Below are positions 24,179 to 35,127 of a stretch of 64,000 nucleotides of DNA, in pieces (position 1 is the first letter of the stretch; every line of letters starts with the position of its first letter). The notes under the pieces were generated by a model. The model had not been told where the DNA came from. It did not search any database and saw only the letters and a program-made list of their open reading frames with translations. A program made the position numbers and the translations under genes. The stretch comes from Haliotis asinina (Eukaryota > Mollusca > Gastropoda > Lepetellida > Haliotidae), in the NCBI RefSeq assembly GCF_037392515.1, contig NC_090291.1:2506501-2570500 (forward strand), in the 5' to 3' direction.

Positions 24179-24924
24179 TACATTACCTCTACTTCTTTCA
24201 TGTATTTTACGTTGTTTCTCATTACAAACAGTTAGCTCAACATACTTTTGGATATTATGTACGTGCCGCCAAGTTGCTGTGGGATTCAAGGCGTGACATG
24301 ATCAGGAAAAAAGGTACATAATACCTACTTATTGTTATTGAAAACCATATGAGTAATAGCCAACTCGATGTTGCGAACAGTTGAATTCCAGTGTTTGCAC
24401 ATGCATGTATAGAAACACATGCCATTTACCAGTGTACTGCAGTACCTGTGTAACAGCTGGCATGTAGACACATATGTATCATCATCCAAAGGTGTGTTGG
24501 TATTTTCATAATTTTTCGCAGCACTTCGTTCGGTCATCATCAACTGTAACTTAGGCTAATAAGGCTATTTGTTCATCGATTATTCACTTTATCGATTATT
24601 CAGTTTATCGTTTAATCATAATGTCTCATGATGTGAAAGTCGGTTTAATTGACTGGATCGGGTAAACATGAGTCTTGTCTCTGAAAAAATAACAGTTGTT
24701 AAATTAGCTAAATGTAATAAAAAAACAACCGACAGCGAGGCTAGCTGAGTGTTTTGGTAGTTAACTAGTAATTGTAGGTTACTGTCACAAGCCCTTGAAC
24801 CTGCCGTTTATTTACGACAATGATATTTGTTACCTGCATTTATTTATGCACTGGTGATTATTTACCTTGAGTGACATGCCTTGGCTGTTGTCTTTGTCGG
24901 TAAGAATATTTCTAGGAATACGTG

Positions 24925-25560
24925 TTCTAACGTCAGTTGAAACGTCTGTTGGAACGTGTGTTGTTGGAACGTCAGTTGAAACGTCTGTTGGAACGTGTGT
25001 TGTTGGAACGTCAGTTGAAACGTCTGTTGGAACGTGTGTTGTTGGAACGTCAGTTGAAACGTCTGTTGGAACGTGTGTTGTTGGAACGTCAGTTGAAACG
25101 TCTGTTGGAACGTGTGTTGTTGGAACGTCAGTTGAAACGTCTGTTGGAACATGTGTTGTTGGAACGTCAGTTGAAACGTCTGTTGGAATATGTGTTGTTG
25201 GAACGTCAGTTGAAACGCCTGTTGGAACGTCAGTTGGCTCATGTGTCGAAACGTCTGTTGGAACGTCTGATGAAAAGTCAGTTGGAATGTCTGTTAAAAC
25301 GTCTCTTGGAACGTCTGATGAAAAGTCAGTTGGAATGTCTGTTAAAGAGTCTGTTGGAACGTCTGATAAAAACTCAGTTGGAATGTCTGTTAAAACGTCT
25401 GTTGCAACGTCTGATGAAAAGTCAGTTGGAATGTCTGTTAAAGAGTCTGTTGGAACGTCTGATAAAAACTCAGTTGGAATGTCTGTTAAAACGTCTGTTG
25501 CAACGTCTGATGAAAATTCAGTTGGAATGTCTGTTAAAGAGTCTGTTGGAACGTCTGGGG
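24925..25560. repeat. 12/15-bp based minisatellite with 39- and 48-bp higher-order units
   Basis: The basic word is GTTGGAACGTCT. The left half repeats a 39-bp unit (12+12+15) about eight times, and the right half repeats longer units including GATGAAAAGTCAGTTGGAAT. All units are multiples of three, so both strands stay open: 284 codons on minus (VPTDVSTDVPTTH, with a non-repeat start MDKPVRCIQFAIDHHLNVML) and 264 on plus. No signal peptide, splice sites or family match supports either as a gene. The minus frame is the better candidate because it has a unique N-terminus. Confidence 0.9.
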
Positions 25561-25744
25561 TGTTGGGTGGGGTGGGGGTGGGGGGTGGGGTGTCGTTAAT
25601 GGCACCGACCTCACACACACGAATCAACATTACATTAAGATGGTGGTCAATAGCAAATTGAATGCATCTCACTGGTTTGTCCAAGACGTATAGTTACATG
25701 CATCAGTAGTTTATGTGTAGATCTGGTATACCACTGCGAGAGAA

Positions 25745-25856
25745 CTCCCTCCCACCGCAACCTGAACATCGGATAATCATCCCTCCCTCCCACCGCAACC
25801 TGAACATTGGATAATCAACCCTCCCTCCCACCGCAACCTGAACATCGGATAATCAT
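25745..25856. repeat. 38-bp tandem repeat, 3 copies
   Basis: The unit begins CTCCCTCCCACCGCAACCTG and contains AACATCGGATAATCA. Confidence 0.92.
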
Positions 25857-26014
25857 ATTTAATCTAATTGTTGTCAAAATCCTTGCTAAAAAGACAAGAA
25901 TCAAATCTGGGACAAAGGTTGATATGATGAGCATCGCCAACGGGATACGATGTCACCCTAAGCTCCAAGTCGGACTTCCCGAGCTTGCGGTGATCATACT
26001 GAGTGTGAGAAAAT

Positions 26015-26095
26015 TATAGTTTTACGCCGCACTCAGTAATATTCCAGCTATATGGGTGCGCGCGGTCTGTGAATAATCGAGTCTGCATTGAACCT
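26015..26095 (-). mobile_element. SINE family 2 tail fragment
   Basis: The plus strand reads TAGTTTTACGCCGCACTCAG, TAATATTCCAGCTATATGGG and GGTCTGTGAATAATCGAGTC. Confidence 0.8.
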
Positions 26096-26551
26096 AACGT
26101 ATCCTTGTATTTAATAACTGATCAGTCCTATTGTACTGAACGTATTCTGACGTACAATGTTGTCCCGGCCTTATCAGCAATCCCAAAGGAACAGGTACCG
26201 CATCTAATTAAGTGTGATGCATAATCAATTGCCATCTCTATCCAATGACCCAAGGTCTCGTGGCTGTGTTCTTGCCGATATGGCGAGGCCTTATGTAATT
26301 TTGTAAAGCTGATTGAGAACAATATAGCGAGGTTGGGAGAGAGGGTAGGTGAAACGGGATTTAGTGTGAGTGTATGTGCACGTGTGTATGTTTTTCTGTG
26401 TCTTCGTGTGTGCGCACATGCGTCTGCCCGCACTGGGCCCGACAATTACCGGTTTTATTGCTATATTGTTTGTTCAAGAGCCATGACACCCGCTCTTATT
26501 TTATCCGTTTTCATGGTATAACGTTACGCGATACCCCTTTTCGTCTTCCGG

Positions 26552-26626
26552 TATGACGCGACTGTGAATCGAACACCGACCTTCTCCACTCCAGACAGGC
26601 ACTCTATCCACTACACACAGATGTGT
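26552..26626 (-). other. tRNA-like promoter/head sequence
   Basis: The minus strand reads GTAGTGGATAGAGTGCCTGT (A-box-like) and GGTCGGTGTTCGATTCACAG (B-box-like) at tRNA spacing. No convincing acceptor stem or anticodon loop was found. It is a SINE head or tRNA pseudogene unrelated to families 1-3. Confidence 0.45.
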
Positions 26627-27525
26627 CCCCGGACACTGACCCAACAGACCACGTGGGTCAGCCGGAACCAGTGGATAGCCAGATGGTGGAGCAGTTCATA
26701 CAACATGAAAACGAAATATTCTTCCCAGCCTGGTTCCCCGACACTGTCGGAACGTAGCGCAGACGCAATAGACCCAGGGAACCAGACAGTATTCTACCAT
26801 GACATCAGTAAACACTGACTTGTGATTGGTTGATAAATGTCATTGGTTTTCATGTTTTAAATCGTAATAACGTGGTTATGGCAGAATAGAGATAAACATA
26901 CAGTGTTTGAAAATCAGTGGTATATAACGAAATTATAATAGCTCTATTTAAAACCTGATTTTCAAACATAGTGTGTTATTCTCCTAAATTATGTTGTCTC
27001 ATAGTCAATATCACAGGAGGAGACGAATATGTTTTAGAAAATGATTGGTTTGGTAGCCGGGTCAAGGTTACACTCCTATTTCGGTTGGGCACGATGAAAA
27101 GGAATATTAAAAAAATTGACAACATATTCTTATCATGTTAACTACACAAGACTTTTTTTCAAAAAGTATAAATGTCTGTGTTGGTATTTGCACATATCAA
27201 GTCAGCAACAGCAATGTCTGTCTGCGGTAATATCCACTTGAGTTTTTCAACTGTCTTTTTCCAGCTTTGTAAACGTCCAACTTCCCGGCATAGTAACTTT
27301 TTAAGGCTTCGCAAATATTGGCCCCCAGTTTAGTTTGTTGAATCAAGGAGTTATTAATACATTTGTGTATATACACACGCATGTATAGTGTGATTCAGTT
27401 GTCATTGCTGAACCTCAATACTCTCAGTTCAAGGGCGGAACTGAAAATAGAACTTCGATAGGTACGCAAACACTGGATATATTATCCAGAGCTCGCATTT
27501 AGGTAAACGTTCAACCATTAAGCTG

Positions 27526-27800
27526 CCACAGGAACCCTCAGACTTTAGAAACACTGTGGAACCCTCAGACTTTAGAAACCCTGAGGAACCCTCAGATTTT
27601 AGAAACCCCGCGGAACCTTCACACTTTAGAAACCCCGTGGAACCCTCAGACTTTAGAAATCCTGAGGAACCCTCAGATTTTAGAAACCCTGAGGAACCCT
27701 CAGACTTTAGAAACCCCGTGGAACCCTCAGACTTTAGAAACCCCATGGAACCCTCAGATTTTAGAAACCCCGTGGAACCCTCAGACTTTAGAAACCACAG
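27526..27800. repeat. 27-bp minisatellite, about 10 copies
   Basis: The unit is GGAACCCTCAGACTTTAGAA plus ACCCCGT. It is a multiple of three, giving EPSDFRNPV (plus) and FLKSEGSTG (minus) frames. The minus frame (135 codons) has short unique ends but no recognisable domain. Confidence 0.95.
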
Positions 27801-28583
27801 GTCCTGATCAAAACATTCAAGGTCATAACGACCCAAGCATATTTGAAACTACTGGTCCGACAAGAGATTGGCGTGCCATGGGCCCACGGGCAAGTATTTA
27901 TTTCGAGCTCTGGGTAACGGTCCTCACTGACCAGAAGCTTGGTTATTTTATGCACAGAATTTGTTGCACCTCTGGTTTAGACATACACCCTATGTCAACA
28001 GATATCCTCTAGATCTCATGTGTTTAGATAAACCTGCAGCTCTATAAGCTGGAGATTTAGAAGTAGTCTGACATGGGCGGGTATATTACTGCATACAGCA
28101 TCTACATCTCCAGAGCTCCCATATTGTAAACATACAATGACGGGTGTTACACATATAGGTTGTATTGTATACATAGTTTCTCAATTCTCAATGCTAACTT
28201 CGAGTCGGTGTTTACCTCAGCGAATTCATTCACTATAAAGGGTTAATTACAATTAAAAGTTATATGACAAACACCGTAATGTGTTATATGTTTTCAACAG
28301 TAGGGTGGAAGTCATGTGCAGTTGTCCCAGGCACTTCCCAGGATTACTATGCAGAGTTGCGTGCCTTGTCACAATATTCCATAATACTGCATGGTTCTGT
28401 GCCTCAGTTACGGCCCTTGATATATCAGCAGCATACTGGCACGAAGATCACAGACAGGACATGAAACAGATACGTGATGCGGGCACACCAATTAATTCTG
28501 GGGTCGATCCCCCCCCCCCCCCCACCCCCCACCACCACCTTGATGGGTTCAATTCCAAGTCGAGTCATACCAAAACATGTTTG

Positions 28584-28708
28584 AGTGATCGAAGTCTTTT
28601 AATATTCCACGGCGGGGAACACCAGAAACGGGTTTTACACGTTGTGCCCATGTGAGGAATCGAACCTGGATCCTTGGCGTGGACAAACGCTTTCAAATCG
28701 GGCTACCC
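28584..28708 (-). mobile_element. SINE family 1 copy
   Basis: AATATTCCACGGCGGGGAAC, CCCATGTGAGGAATCGAACC and GGGCTACCCTACC mark tail-side, B box and head in reverse. Confidence 0.75.
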
Positions 28709-29579
28709 TACCTATACTGTGTGTGAGTGAGGTAACCATGTTTAACTATGACATATGTCAATGGACATACTTTTTAGAGACAAGAACCACTATTCAGCCA
28801 TGGGGTCATTCAGTACAGCATTGGAGCACGGCTAGCTGAGGGACCGATTTCACGTGACAAACTTCAGTTTTCACTCAAAGCTCAAACTGAATTTCTTAAT
28901 TTCAAACAGCTAAATTTATAACTCAATTGCATTTTTCAAATAGAAAAGCCGAAACAACTTGTGTAATCTATCCACCAAGCTCAAATTGTCTACTATAGTT
29001 GAGTTTCATACCCAGTACAGTTCTTTCTGTGAAGTGCATTTTCCTGCGGTTCTCAAATTTGAGTCAAACTTCAGACTTCAGTTTGTTTCGAGAAATGGGG
29101 GCCAGGTCCTGTAAACACAATATGTTAATAATTACGTATTTGTAATGATGTAGTCAAGCTTATGTTGAAACAACAAGGCATCAACGTCACACTCGTCAGC
29201 ATCGTTATCTCCCGTCGTGCAAATGAATGGCTGTTTGCTGATTCACCATAAAATCCCAACATTATCGATCATTATCCATAGTTTTAATTTTCACATCACG
29301 CATTACATCTAAGTGACAAACGCGATATTCACCCACACCCTGCTTTAAGTTTGGACGACAGGTCGTGAATGTTGACGCTGTCTGCGCGTGGTATTGACTG
29401 CTGGAATGTGTGTGATCTGAGGTAAGCACATCTCTGCCAACCATGCCTGTTAACAATCTTCAACCCTAGTTACCCTTTTGTTTTATCAATAAGACCTGTG
29501 AACAGTATTCTACATAATACATATAAGAGCAACTTCGCATATATCGAACATTTAAAAGTTTGGAATCTGACCGTTGAAT

Positions 29580-29680
29580 TGAGTAGGTCGATGCTGATGC
29601 TGATAATCACTGGATTGTCTGGTACAGTTATTTACAGTCCACCATCATCAATCAGTAATATTCCGACTGCGGTGTTCAGC
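29580..29680 (+). mobile_element. SINE family 2, 3' half
   Basis: AGTAGGTCGATGCTGATGCT, ATCACTGGATTGTCTGGTAC and TTATTTACAGTCCACCATCA, with an altered tail. Confidence 0.75.
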
Positions 29681-30512
29681 AACAAACAAACATGTTCCAC
29701 AATCTTTTATATTATTACCACCATTAAGCTAACCAACCATTAACCCACATGCAGCTGAAAGTGAATGATCATTGTTTCATGTCACTTATGCCAACCTCCA
29801 CCAACAACGGTCTGTCTGGCAGCTCAGTCTTTAAACACAGCCCCGATCTACAATACGGCCAGAGAATCGCGTGGACCGTAAACCTATGTTTATCACTGTA
29901 GCTTCGATCGCTTTCTGAAACCGTGCCCAACCTATTATATTTTAACTATCACATAAATCAAATGCGACGGAACGTATACCTGTAAGGAAGCCGTTTAGGG
30001 CCACGTTGCGCTATTATTCGAATTTTTATATCTTGAAAATTCGACATTCTTTCTTGAAAATTCAACTTAGTATCTTCAAAATTCCTTCACCATTCTAGCG
30101 TGGCTCCAACAGGCTTCTGTATATCTGAGATAAAATTGATGTTATGTACATTTCGCTGCTTAATTTTCTGTATGTGACCGTACGTCACGGTCAGAGAAAC
30201 ACGACAACCATATGTGTATTCAGGGAACAGTACAATCCGTTCAAGTGTCCGTGGGTATAGATCGTCCAGAACCCAGTATTGTATAACACACAACTATGAA
30301 AGCTAGCAAGTGTTTAGTGACTGACAAACCTGCAATGACACTATTTCCATTTACTGAATATTAACCGAATTGCTTCATATCTCTTATGTCGCCCATGCCA
30401 ACTAAACCCTCGAGACTGGTAACCATGGCTAGCAGACTCTAGTTGACGTCTTCGCTATTAGTTGTATTTATTCATTGAATCATGAGTAAACGCATGGTAA
30501 TAGCTTTTTTCG

Positions 30513-30793
30513 TCTCTGCAGCCCACCAGCAACCTTCCGGGAGTGCAAAGGATGACTTTCATGGAACTGCGTTTTGATGCTCTACCACTCCGTCAGGAAC
30601 CTTCCTCTATCATTTGAGCCGGTCATAAAACCTTTGGCTTCGTTTCCCCTTTTCGCGTCTTTGCACCCCCTGATGTACCCGCCAGCACCCTTCCGGGGGT
30701 GAAAAAAAAATGACTTTCACGGAACTGCACTTTGACGACCTAGCACGTCCTCTATCATTTGAACCGGTCATAAAACCTCCAGCTCCGTTTCAC
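30513..30793. repeat. ~140-bp tandem duplication
   Basis: Two diverged copies share CAGCAACCTTCCGGGAGTG / CAGCACCCTTCCGGGGGTG, GATGACTTTCATGGAACTGC / AATGACTTTCACGGAACTGC and CCGGTCATAAAACCT. Confidence 0.85.
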
Positions 30794-30994
30794 CTTAATT
30801 GAATAGAAGGCATCGAGAAAGCCGTGATCTCAGAACACAATATAAGTTAGTAGGGGGATGTATATTTTTGAGGCGCTTCTATCGTTCAACTCATGTTCCC
30901 CATGTCCTTTCACGATGGTTTCCTGAATTGTGTCTAAATTCCTAATTCTGACATACACAGATGAGAAAATTCCTCCTCTCATTTACGGCGGGGA

Positions 30995-31152
30995 AGTGAG
31001 GTAGCCTAATGGTAAAGCGTCACGTTGAAGACCCAGGTTCGATTCCCCACATGGGTACAAAGTGGGAAGCCTACTCCTGGTATCTCCCGCCGTGATATTG
31101 CTGGAATATTGCTTAAGTGGCACAACCAATTGATGTAAAAGAGAATCACTCA
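30995..31152 (+). mobile_element. SINE family 1, well preserved
   Basis: AGGTAGCCTAATGGTAAAGC (A box), GACCCAGGTTCGATTCCCCA (B box), CACATGGGTAC and CGCCGTGATATTGCTGGAAT. This is the best head-to-body copy in the window. Confidence 0.88.
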
Positions 31153-32876
31153 GGCACGTATCCGGCCAACCGAGTTGTCAATGGTAACATCAGGTTACCT
31201 CTAGAGAGTACATCATTCTGAAACATACAGACGGAAGTGTGTGCCTTATGTACAAGCAGGGAGACTGTATGAAGATTATGTTGTAGATTATCCTCGGTAC
31301 AAGAATATAAGGCTGGTGTATTTCTACTGTATTCAGGCAGTCTCGTCCTATGACGAAACTATAGTTTCACATCATTAGCGAACTGTAATATTCGGCACGC
31401 ATTCATTTAGAATATTCCAGTCGAGTCTGTGCATATTCGACAGCATGACAACGTGACGAATAGACTTTGTGTCTAAATATAGATAAACGTGATAGAACAA
31501 ACAATTTCTTTGAAAGTGAAAAGAAGCCCAAGTGAAAGGGAGACCGGGGAAAGTCTGAATTTGCCTCAATTTGGGCTTTAGAATTTAAACATTGCAGAAA
31601 GGGCTGGCCCGGGCCAGGCACACACCGCGACAACAGCTCCAAATAAGTACCTTGCTGATTCACTGTACTTACATTTTTCTTTGTTGATTTTTAGGTAAAT
31701 GCAACAACAACCAAAACAAAAACATCACCGATTAAGTTTCGCACACAAGATGTGAAGGCTGGCATTCGCAAATTTTCTAGCGGCTGTAGTATCATAAAGC
31801 AACAGGTTGAAGAGAGTGGTCTCCCTTAGGACGATGCCCGATTGACAGTAATCATTTGGGGTATGTTTTTTGAGGCGGTTACAACGTTATCTCTTGAATG
31901 AAAGTGATAATGACGAGCGGACCCTGTTACAGTCTCAGGGGGTCCAAAAGTCAAAACGATTCACGTGGAGTCGGCAGGGCGGCTGTTGACAGCGTGATCA
32001 AGTCTTGAAGACTTGACTGTTGAACCCTCTCAGTTTGAGAGATTGATTAGCCTTATTGTTTGTGTTGAGAACACGACTTAGTTATGTAATATGACTGGTC
32101 AAATACTTTTGAACAGACAACACTGACCACATGGTAAAATATTCGTGGTGTAGTTAGGCGATCACAGAGTGCGAACGGCAGTGTTTATTCGTGTTAAAAC
32201 GAGGGGTATTTCCCCAGGGAGCCTACCAGCGATGTTGTAGATAATCCCTGCTCAGACAGACATTATAAATCCTCAGTGATAGTGTGTGTACGGGACAATG
32301 TTAAATTTCATGGACTAATGGCATGTTTTATAATTTTTAACCGTGTGATTAGAAAGAGGGAAAAGACGAAACCTATCAAAAGTGTCCAAAATCTCACATT
32401 TCAAGGATTTTTGTGGGAAATGAAGACGGCCCTTTATGAGGAGAATGTGTGCGTGGTTACTGTTTACTGTGTGTTAAACAATGGTAACTATTGAAAGATG
32501 AGTTAGTTTGATTGCAAAAAAATACACAACAGAAAAAATGGACATATCCAAGCAGTTTAACAAAAGCAGAAGCTGATCTTATTTCTCTGTAAATCTGCCA
32601 ATCCACATTTAAATGGACTTTATTTATTTCCCACTTTACTTACTCAGCTGATTGACAGCATATCCACTAACAAGGAGGGTTTTGGACTCACTGAAAATAG
32701 TGACTATCTGCTAAAGGATGCATATTTCTTGACAGTTGATTTGTAACCCCCCAAAATGGAAGTCTGCCAACTGGTAGTGTAGATCACTTACAGCGGTACC
32801 GCTCTGACAAGCGTGAACTGACACAGCTTCTGTGGTCAAAGCTATGGATGTATATTTGTGGGTCAGTTAAGTCACT

Positions 32877-32975
32877 TTGTGTGCTGGTGATTAGGTGCCT
32901 CACCCTGAGAGTCTGGGTTTGAATCCTGGATGGGACTCCTCATAAAAAGGCACTAGAACTTGTACTTAGTATGTA
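32877..32975 (+). mobile_element. SINE family 3
   Basis: GTGTGCTGGTGATTAGGTGC (A-box-like) and GTCTGGGTTTGAATCCTGGA (B-box-like) are followed by GCACTAGAACTTGTACTTAG. It lies about 360 bp upstream of the ankyrin coding exon. Confidence 0.65.
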
Positions 32976-33145
32976 ATGGAATTATCAGCTGAAGAATATG
33001 TTAATGCCACTGACATTATGATTGACACTTCCATTAAATTGGAAAACTTTGGGGTTATTTTAGAAACAGCTAAAAGTACAGAACTGAATATGAGGGGAAA
33101 ATCTACCCAAACACATGCCTAATGATATGGTTTCATAGTTAAATA

Positions 33146-33285
33146 GTGGGGTAGTCGCTCATCACACTGAAAACCTTGGTCTGATTCTCCTCATGGACAC
33201 AATGAAGCCCATTTCTGGGGTTCCCTACTGTGATGTTGCTGGATTATTGCTGAAACCAGTGGAAACCTCAATTCACTCACTCGTA
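33146..33285 (+). mobile_element. SINE family 1, diverged, just upstream of the ankyrin exon
   Basis: GTGGGGTAGTCGCTCATCAC, GGTCTGATTCTCCTCATGG, AATGAAGCCCATTTCTGGGG, TGTGATGTTGCTGGATTATT and a final TCACTCACTC follow the SINE order. It is by chance open in the frame of the downstream ankyrin exon, so a naive longest reading frame begins inside it (ATG at 33,193). Confidence 0.75.
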
Positions 33286-33319
33286 GTTAGACATGACTAT
33301 AATGAAGCTTACAGTATTT

Positions 33320-33333
33320 TTCTTGTCTTTCAG
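33320..33333 (+). promoter_or_regulatory. 3' splice site before the ankyrin coding exon
   Basis: The polypyrimidine tract TTTTTCTTGTCTTTCAG ends at 33,333, nine bases before the chosen ATG. This decides the start and implies a 5' non-coding exon upstream. Confidence 0.7.
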
Positions 33334-33342
33334 GATTTGGAC

Positions 33343-35127
33343 ATGGAAGTTTTGCATAGGGCTATATGTGCAGGGCAGATTGATGAAGTAAAGAAGCTGA
33401 TTGAGTCAGGTGTTGATTTCAACCATGTGCACGGCATGCAAGGAACAGCACTGTGTAATGCCATCGCTTCACATCAACCACACATCGCAGAGTATTTGGT
33501 TGGAGCTGGCTGTGACGTTAATGCTGTTGATTATGATGGTGAACCACCATTGTTGCTGGCCTTAAGGAAAGAAAACTTAGCAGTTGCAAATATTTTAATT
33601 GATGACAAACTTTGTAATCTTGACAATGTTGACCCTGTGACAAAACAGACTGCTCTCTGCTTTGCTTCATCAAACGGGCTGGTTGACACTGTAGTGAAGT
33701 TGGTTGAAAGTGGTCACTGTGACGTGATGAAGTCTGATGCTGACAATAACACTGCGATGCATCTCGCAGTGCTCAAACAGCATCATGATGTTCTGAAAAT
33801 TTTGTCAAGAATCCCAGCCCTGAAGAATCTGCGGAATAAGGCTGGACTCGCGCCACTCCACATTGCTGCACTGAATGGTGACCTTGAAACCTTGGAGCTA
33901 CTGTATCCAAGCAACAAAGGAGCACAACATACTCTGATGGAGCCATTGTTTGGAAAGGTGGATTTTGAGACCAGTAAAAATCCAACAAAAGATCTCAGCA
34001 TAAGAACTCGCTACACCAATGATACCCCATTGCACTATGCCGTGAGAGAGAGTCATCAAGAAATGGTTGAAGCTCTCATCAAAAGAGGTGTTGACATCAA
34101 TGCTCAGAACAACGTGGCACAGACACCATTGCTGATTGCATGTGGGAACAATGACCTTGACATTGTCCTGCACCTGTTGGAAAACAGTGCCGAACCAAAC
34201 ACACCCGGCACACTCAGCAACATCACAGACTCTGTAAAAATCCTTTTAATGAGAGATCGACAGATCACCCCACTGGGTGCTGCAGCATACTGTGATAACC
34301 TGCCTCTGGCCGAAACTCTTGTTCATCATGGAGCGGACATGAACAAGAAAGATGATCGAGGGCAGACACCTCTCTTTGTTGCTTTCATACAGAATTCTCC
34401 TGACACAGCCATGTTCTTGCTGTGCACGGCACTGGAACAAGCTTTTGACATCTCAACTCACAGTTACTGTGGTGACACTCTACTCCATGCAGTCGTCCGG
34501 TGCACAGAGAAAGCTTATGAGCTGGCATGTTTCCTCATCGGATTGGGATGCCCAAAAGATGTCCGGAATCGTCTAGGTAACCTGCCAATCCATGAAGCTA
34601 TTGCCCATGAGAATGAAGATGTTGTGCGGGCTATTGTCGATGAAGGTGGAGACATAACAGAACTTGACAGGAGTGGGACTTCACCCATGCACTTAGCAGC
34701 CTTAGTAGGAAATGTAGAAATTGCTAAAATTCTCTTATCTCATGGAGCAGACATCAATGAACTGTCAGACTGTGGCAAGACCCCTCTGTTCATGGCTCTT
34801 GAATCAGAAATGGTGAAATTTGCACAGTTCCTTGTCCGGAGTGGATGTAGACTGAGCATGGAGAGGTATCTGTACGAGGATTTTGATTTTGATTACAGTG
34901 ATGACGAGGACATTCCAATGATTCTTCTGGAAGATGAGGGCCTCCATGAATGGCTGAAGGTACAAGCCCGAACACCACAGAGCCTACTGACTCTGAGTCT
35001 GGAGAGAATCAGGGATGTGTACAGGAAAAATCCAAACACCTTCATCAACATATTATCACTGCCACTCCCAGCAAAGCTGGTTGACAAATTATTGTACCGA
35101 GATGTTTTGGTGGAGGAGGATGTGTAG
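33343..35127 (+). CDS. Ankyrin-repeat protein with C-terminal SOCS box (ASB-like)
   Basis: The single coding exon gives 594 residues. I count about 14 ankyrin repeats over residues 1-500 (for example GTSPMHLAALVGNVEIAKIL and GLAPLHIAALNGDLETLELL). An acidic linker (DFDFDYSDDEDIP) comes next, then a SOCS box at about 545-587: PQSLLTLSLERIRDV as the BC box and INILSLPLPAKLVDKLLY as the Cul5 box with its LPLP motif. In ASB proteins this domain binds Elongin B/C and Cullin-5, while the ankyrin repeats choose the substrate. The usual BC-box cysteine is Ser here. I placed the start at 33,343, nine bases after a splice acceptor (TTCTTGTCTTTCAG ending 33,333). The open frame continues upstream to ATG 33,193, but that part is intron and SINE. 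Upstream non-coding exons are expected but not identified. I do not assign a vertebrate ASB number. Confidence 0.9.
   Translation: MEVLHRAICAGQIDEVKKLIESGVDFNHVHGMQGTALCNAIASHQPHIAEYLVGAGCDVNAVDYDGEPPLLLALRKENLAVANILIDDKLCNLDNVDPVTKQTALCFASSNGLVDTVVKLVESGHCDVMKSDADNNTAMHLAVLKQHHDVLKILSRIPALKNLRNKAGLAPLHIAALNGDLETLELLYPSNKGAQHTLMEPLFGKVDFETSKNPTKDLSIRTRYTNDTPLHYAVRESHQEMVEALIKRGVDINAQNNVAQTPLLIACGNNDLDIVLHLLENSAEPNTPGTLSNITDSVKILLMRDRQITPLGAAAYCDNLPLAETLVHHGADMNKKDDRGQTPLFVAFIQNSPDTAMFLLCTALEQAFDISTHSYCGDTLLHAVVRCTEKAYELACFLIGLGCPKDVRNRLGNLPIHEAIAHENEDVVRAIVDEGGDITELDRSGTSPMHLAALVGNVEIAKILLSHGADINELSDCGKTPLFMALESEMVKFAQFLVRSGCRLSMERYLYEDFDFDYSDDEDIPMILLEDEGLHEWLKVQARTPQSLLTLSLERIRDVYRKNPNTFINILSLPLPAKLVDKLLYRDVLVEEDV

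Larger units (their letters stand above)
27801..30510. other. Stretch without a recognised gene
   Basis: It holds the interspersed repeat copy at 28,120-28,217 (partner of 20.9 kb), a poly-C run at 28,509-28,523, and SINE copies listed separately. Reading frames reach 124 codons but span the poly-C and SINE sequence. Confidence 0.45.

Noticed and set aside
26900-26972. Small hairpin (GTTTGAAAATCAG with CTGATTTTCAAAC) as an element
   Set aside because: A 13-16-bp stem in AT-rich DNA is too short to call without further copies.
33193-33342. N-terminal extension of the ankyrin protein
   Set aside because: It is derived from a SINE and intron, and is separated from the exon by a good splice acceptor.
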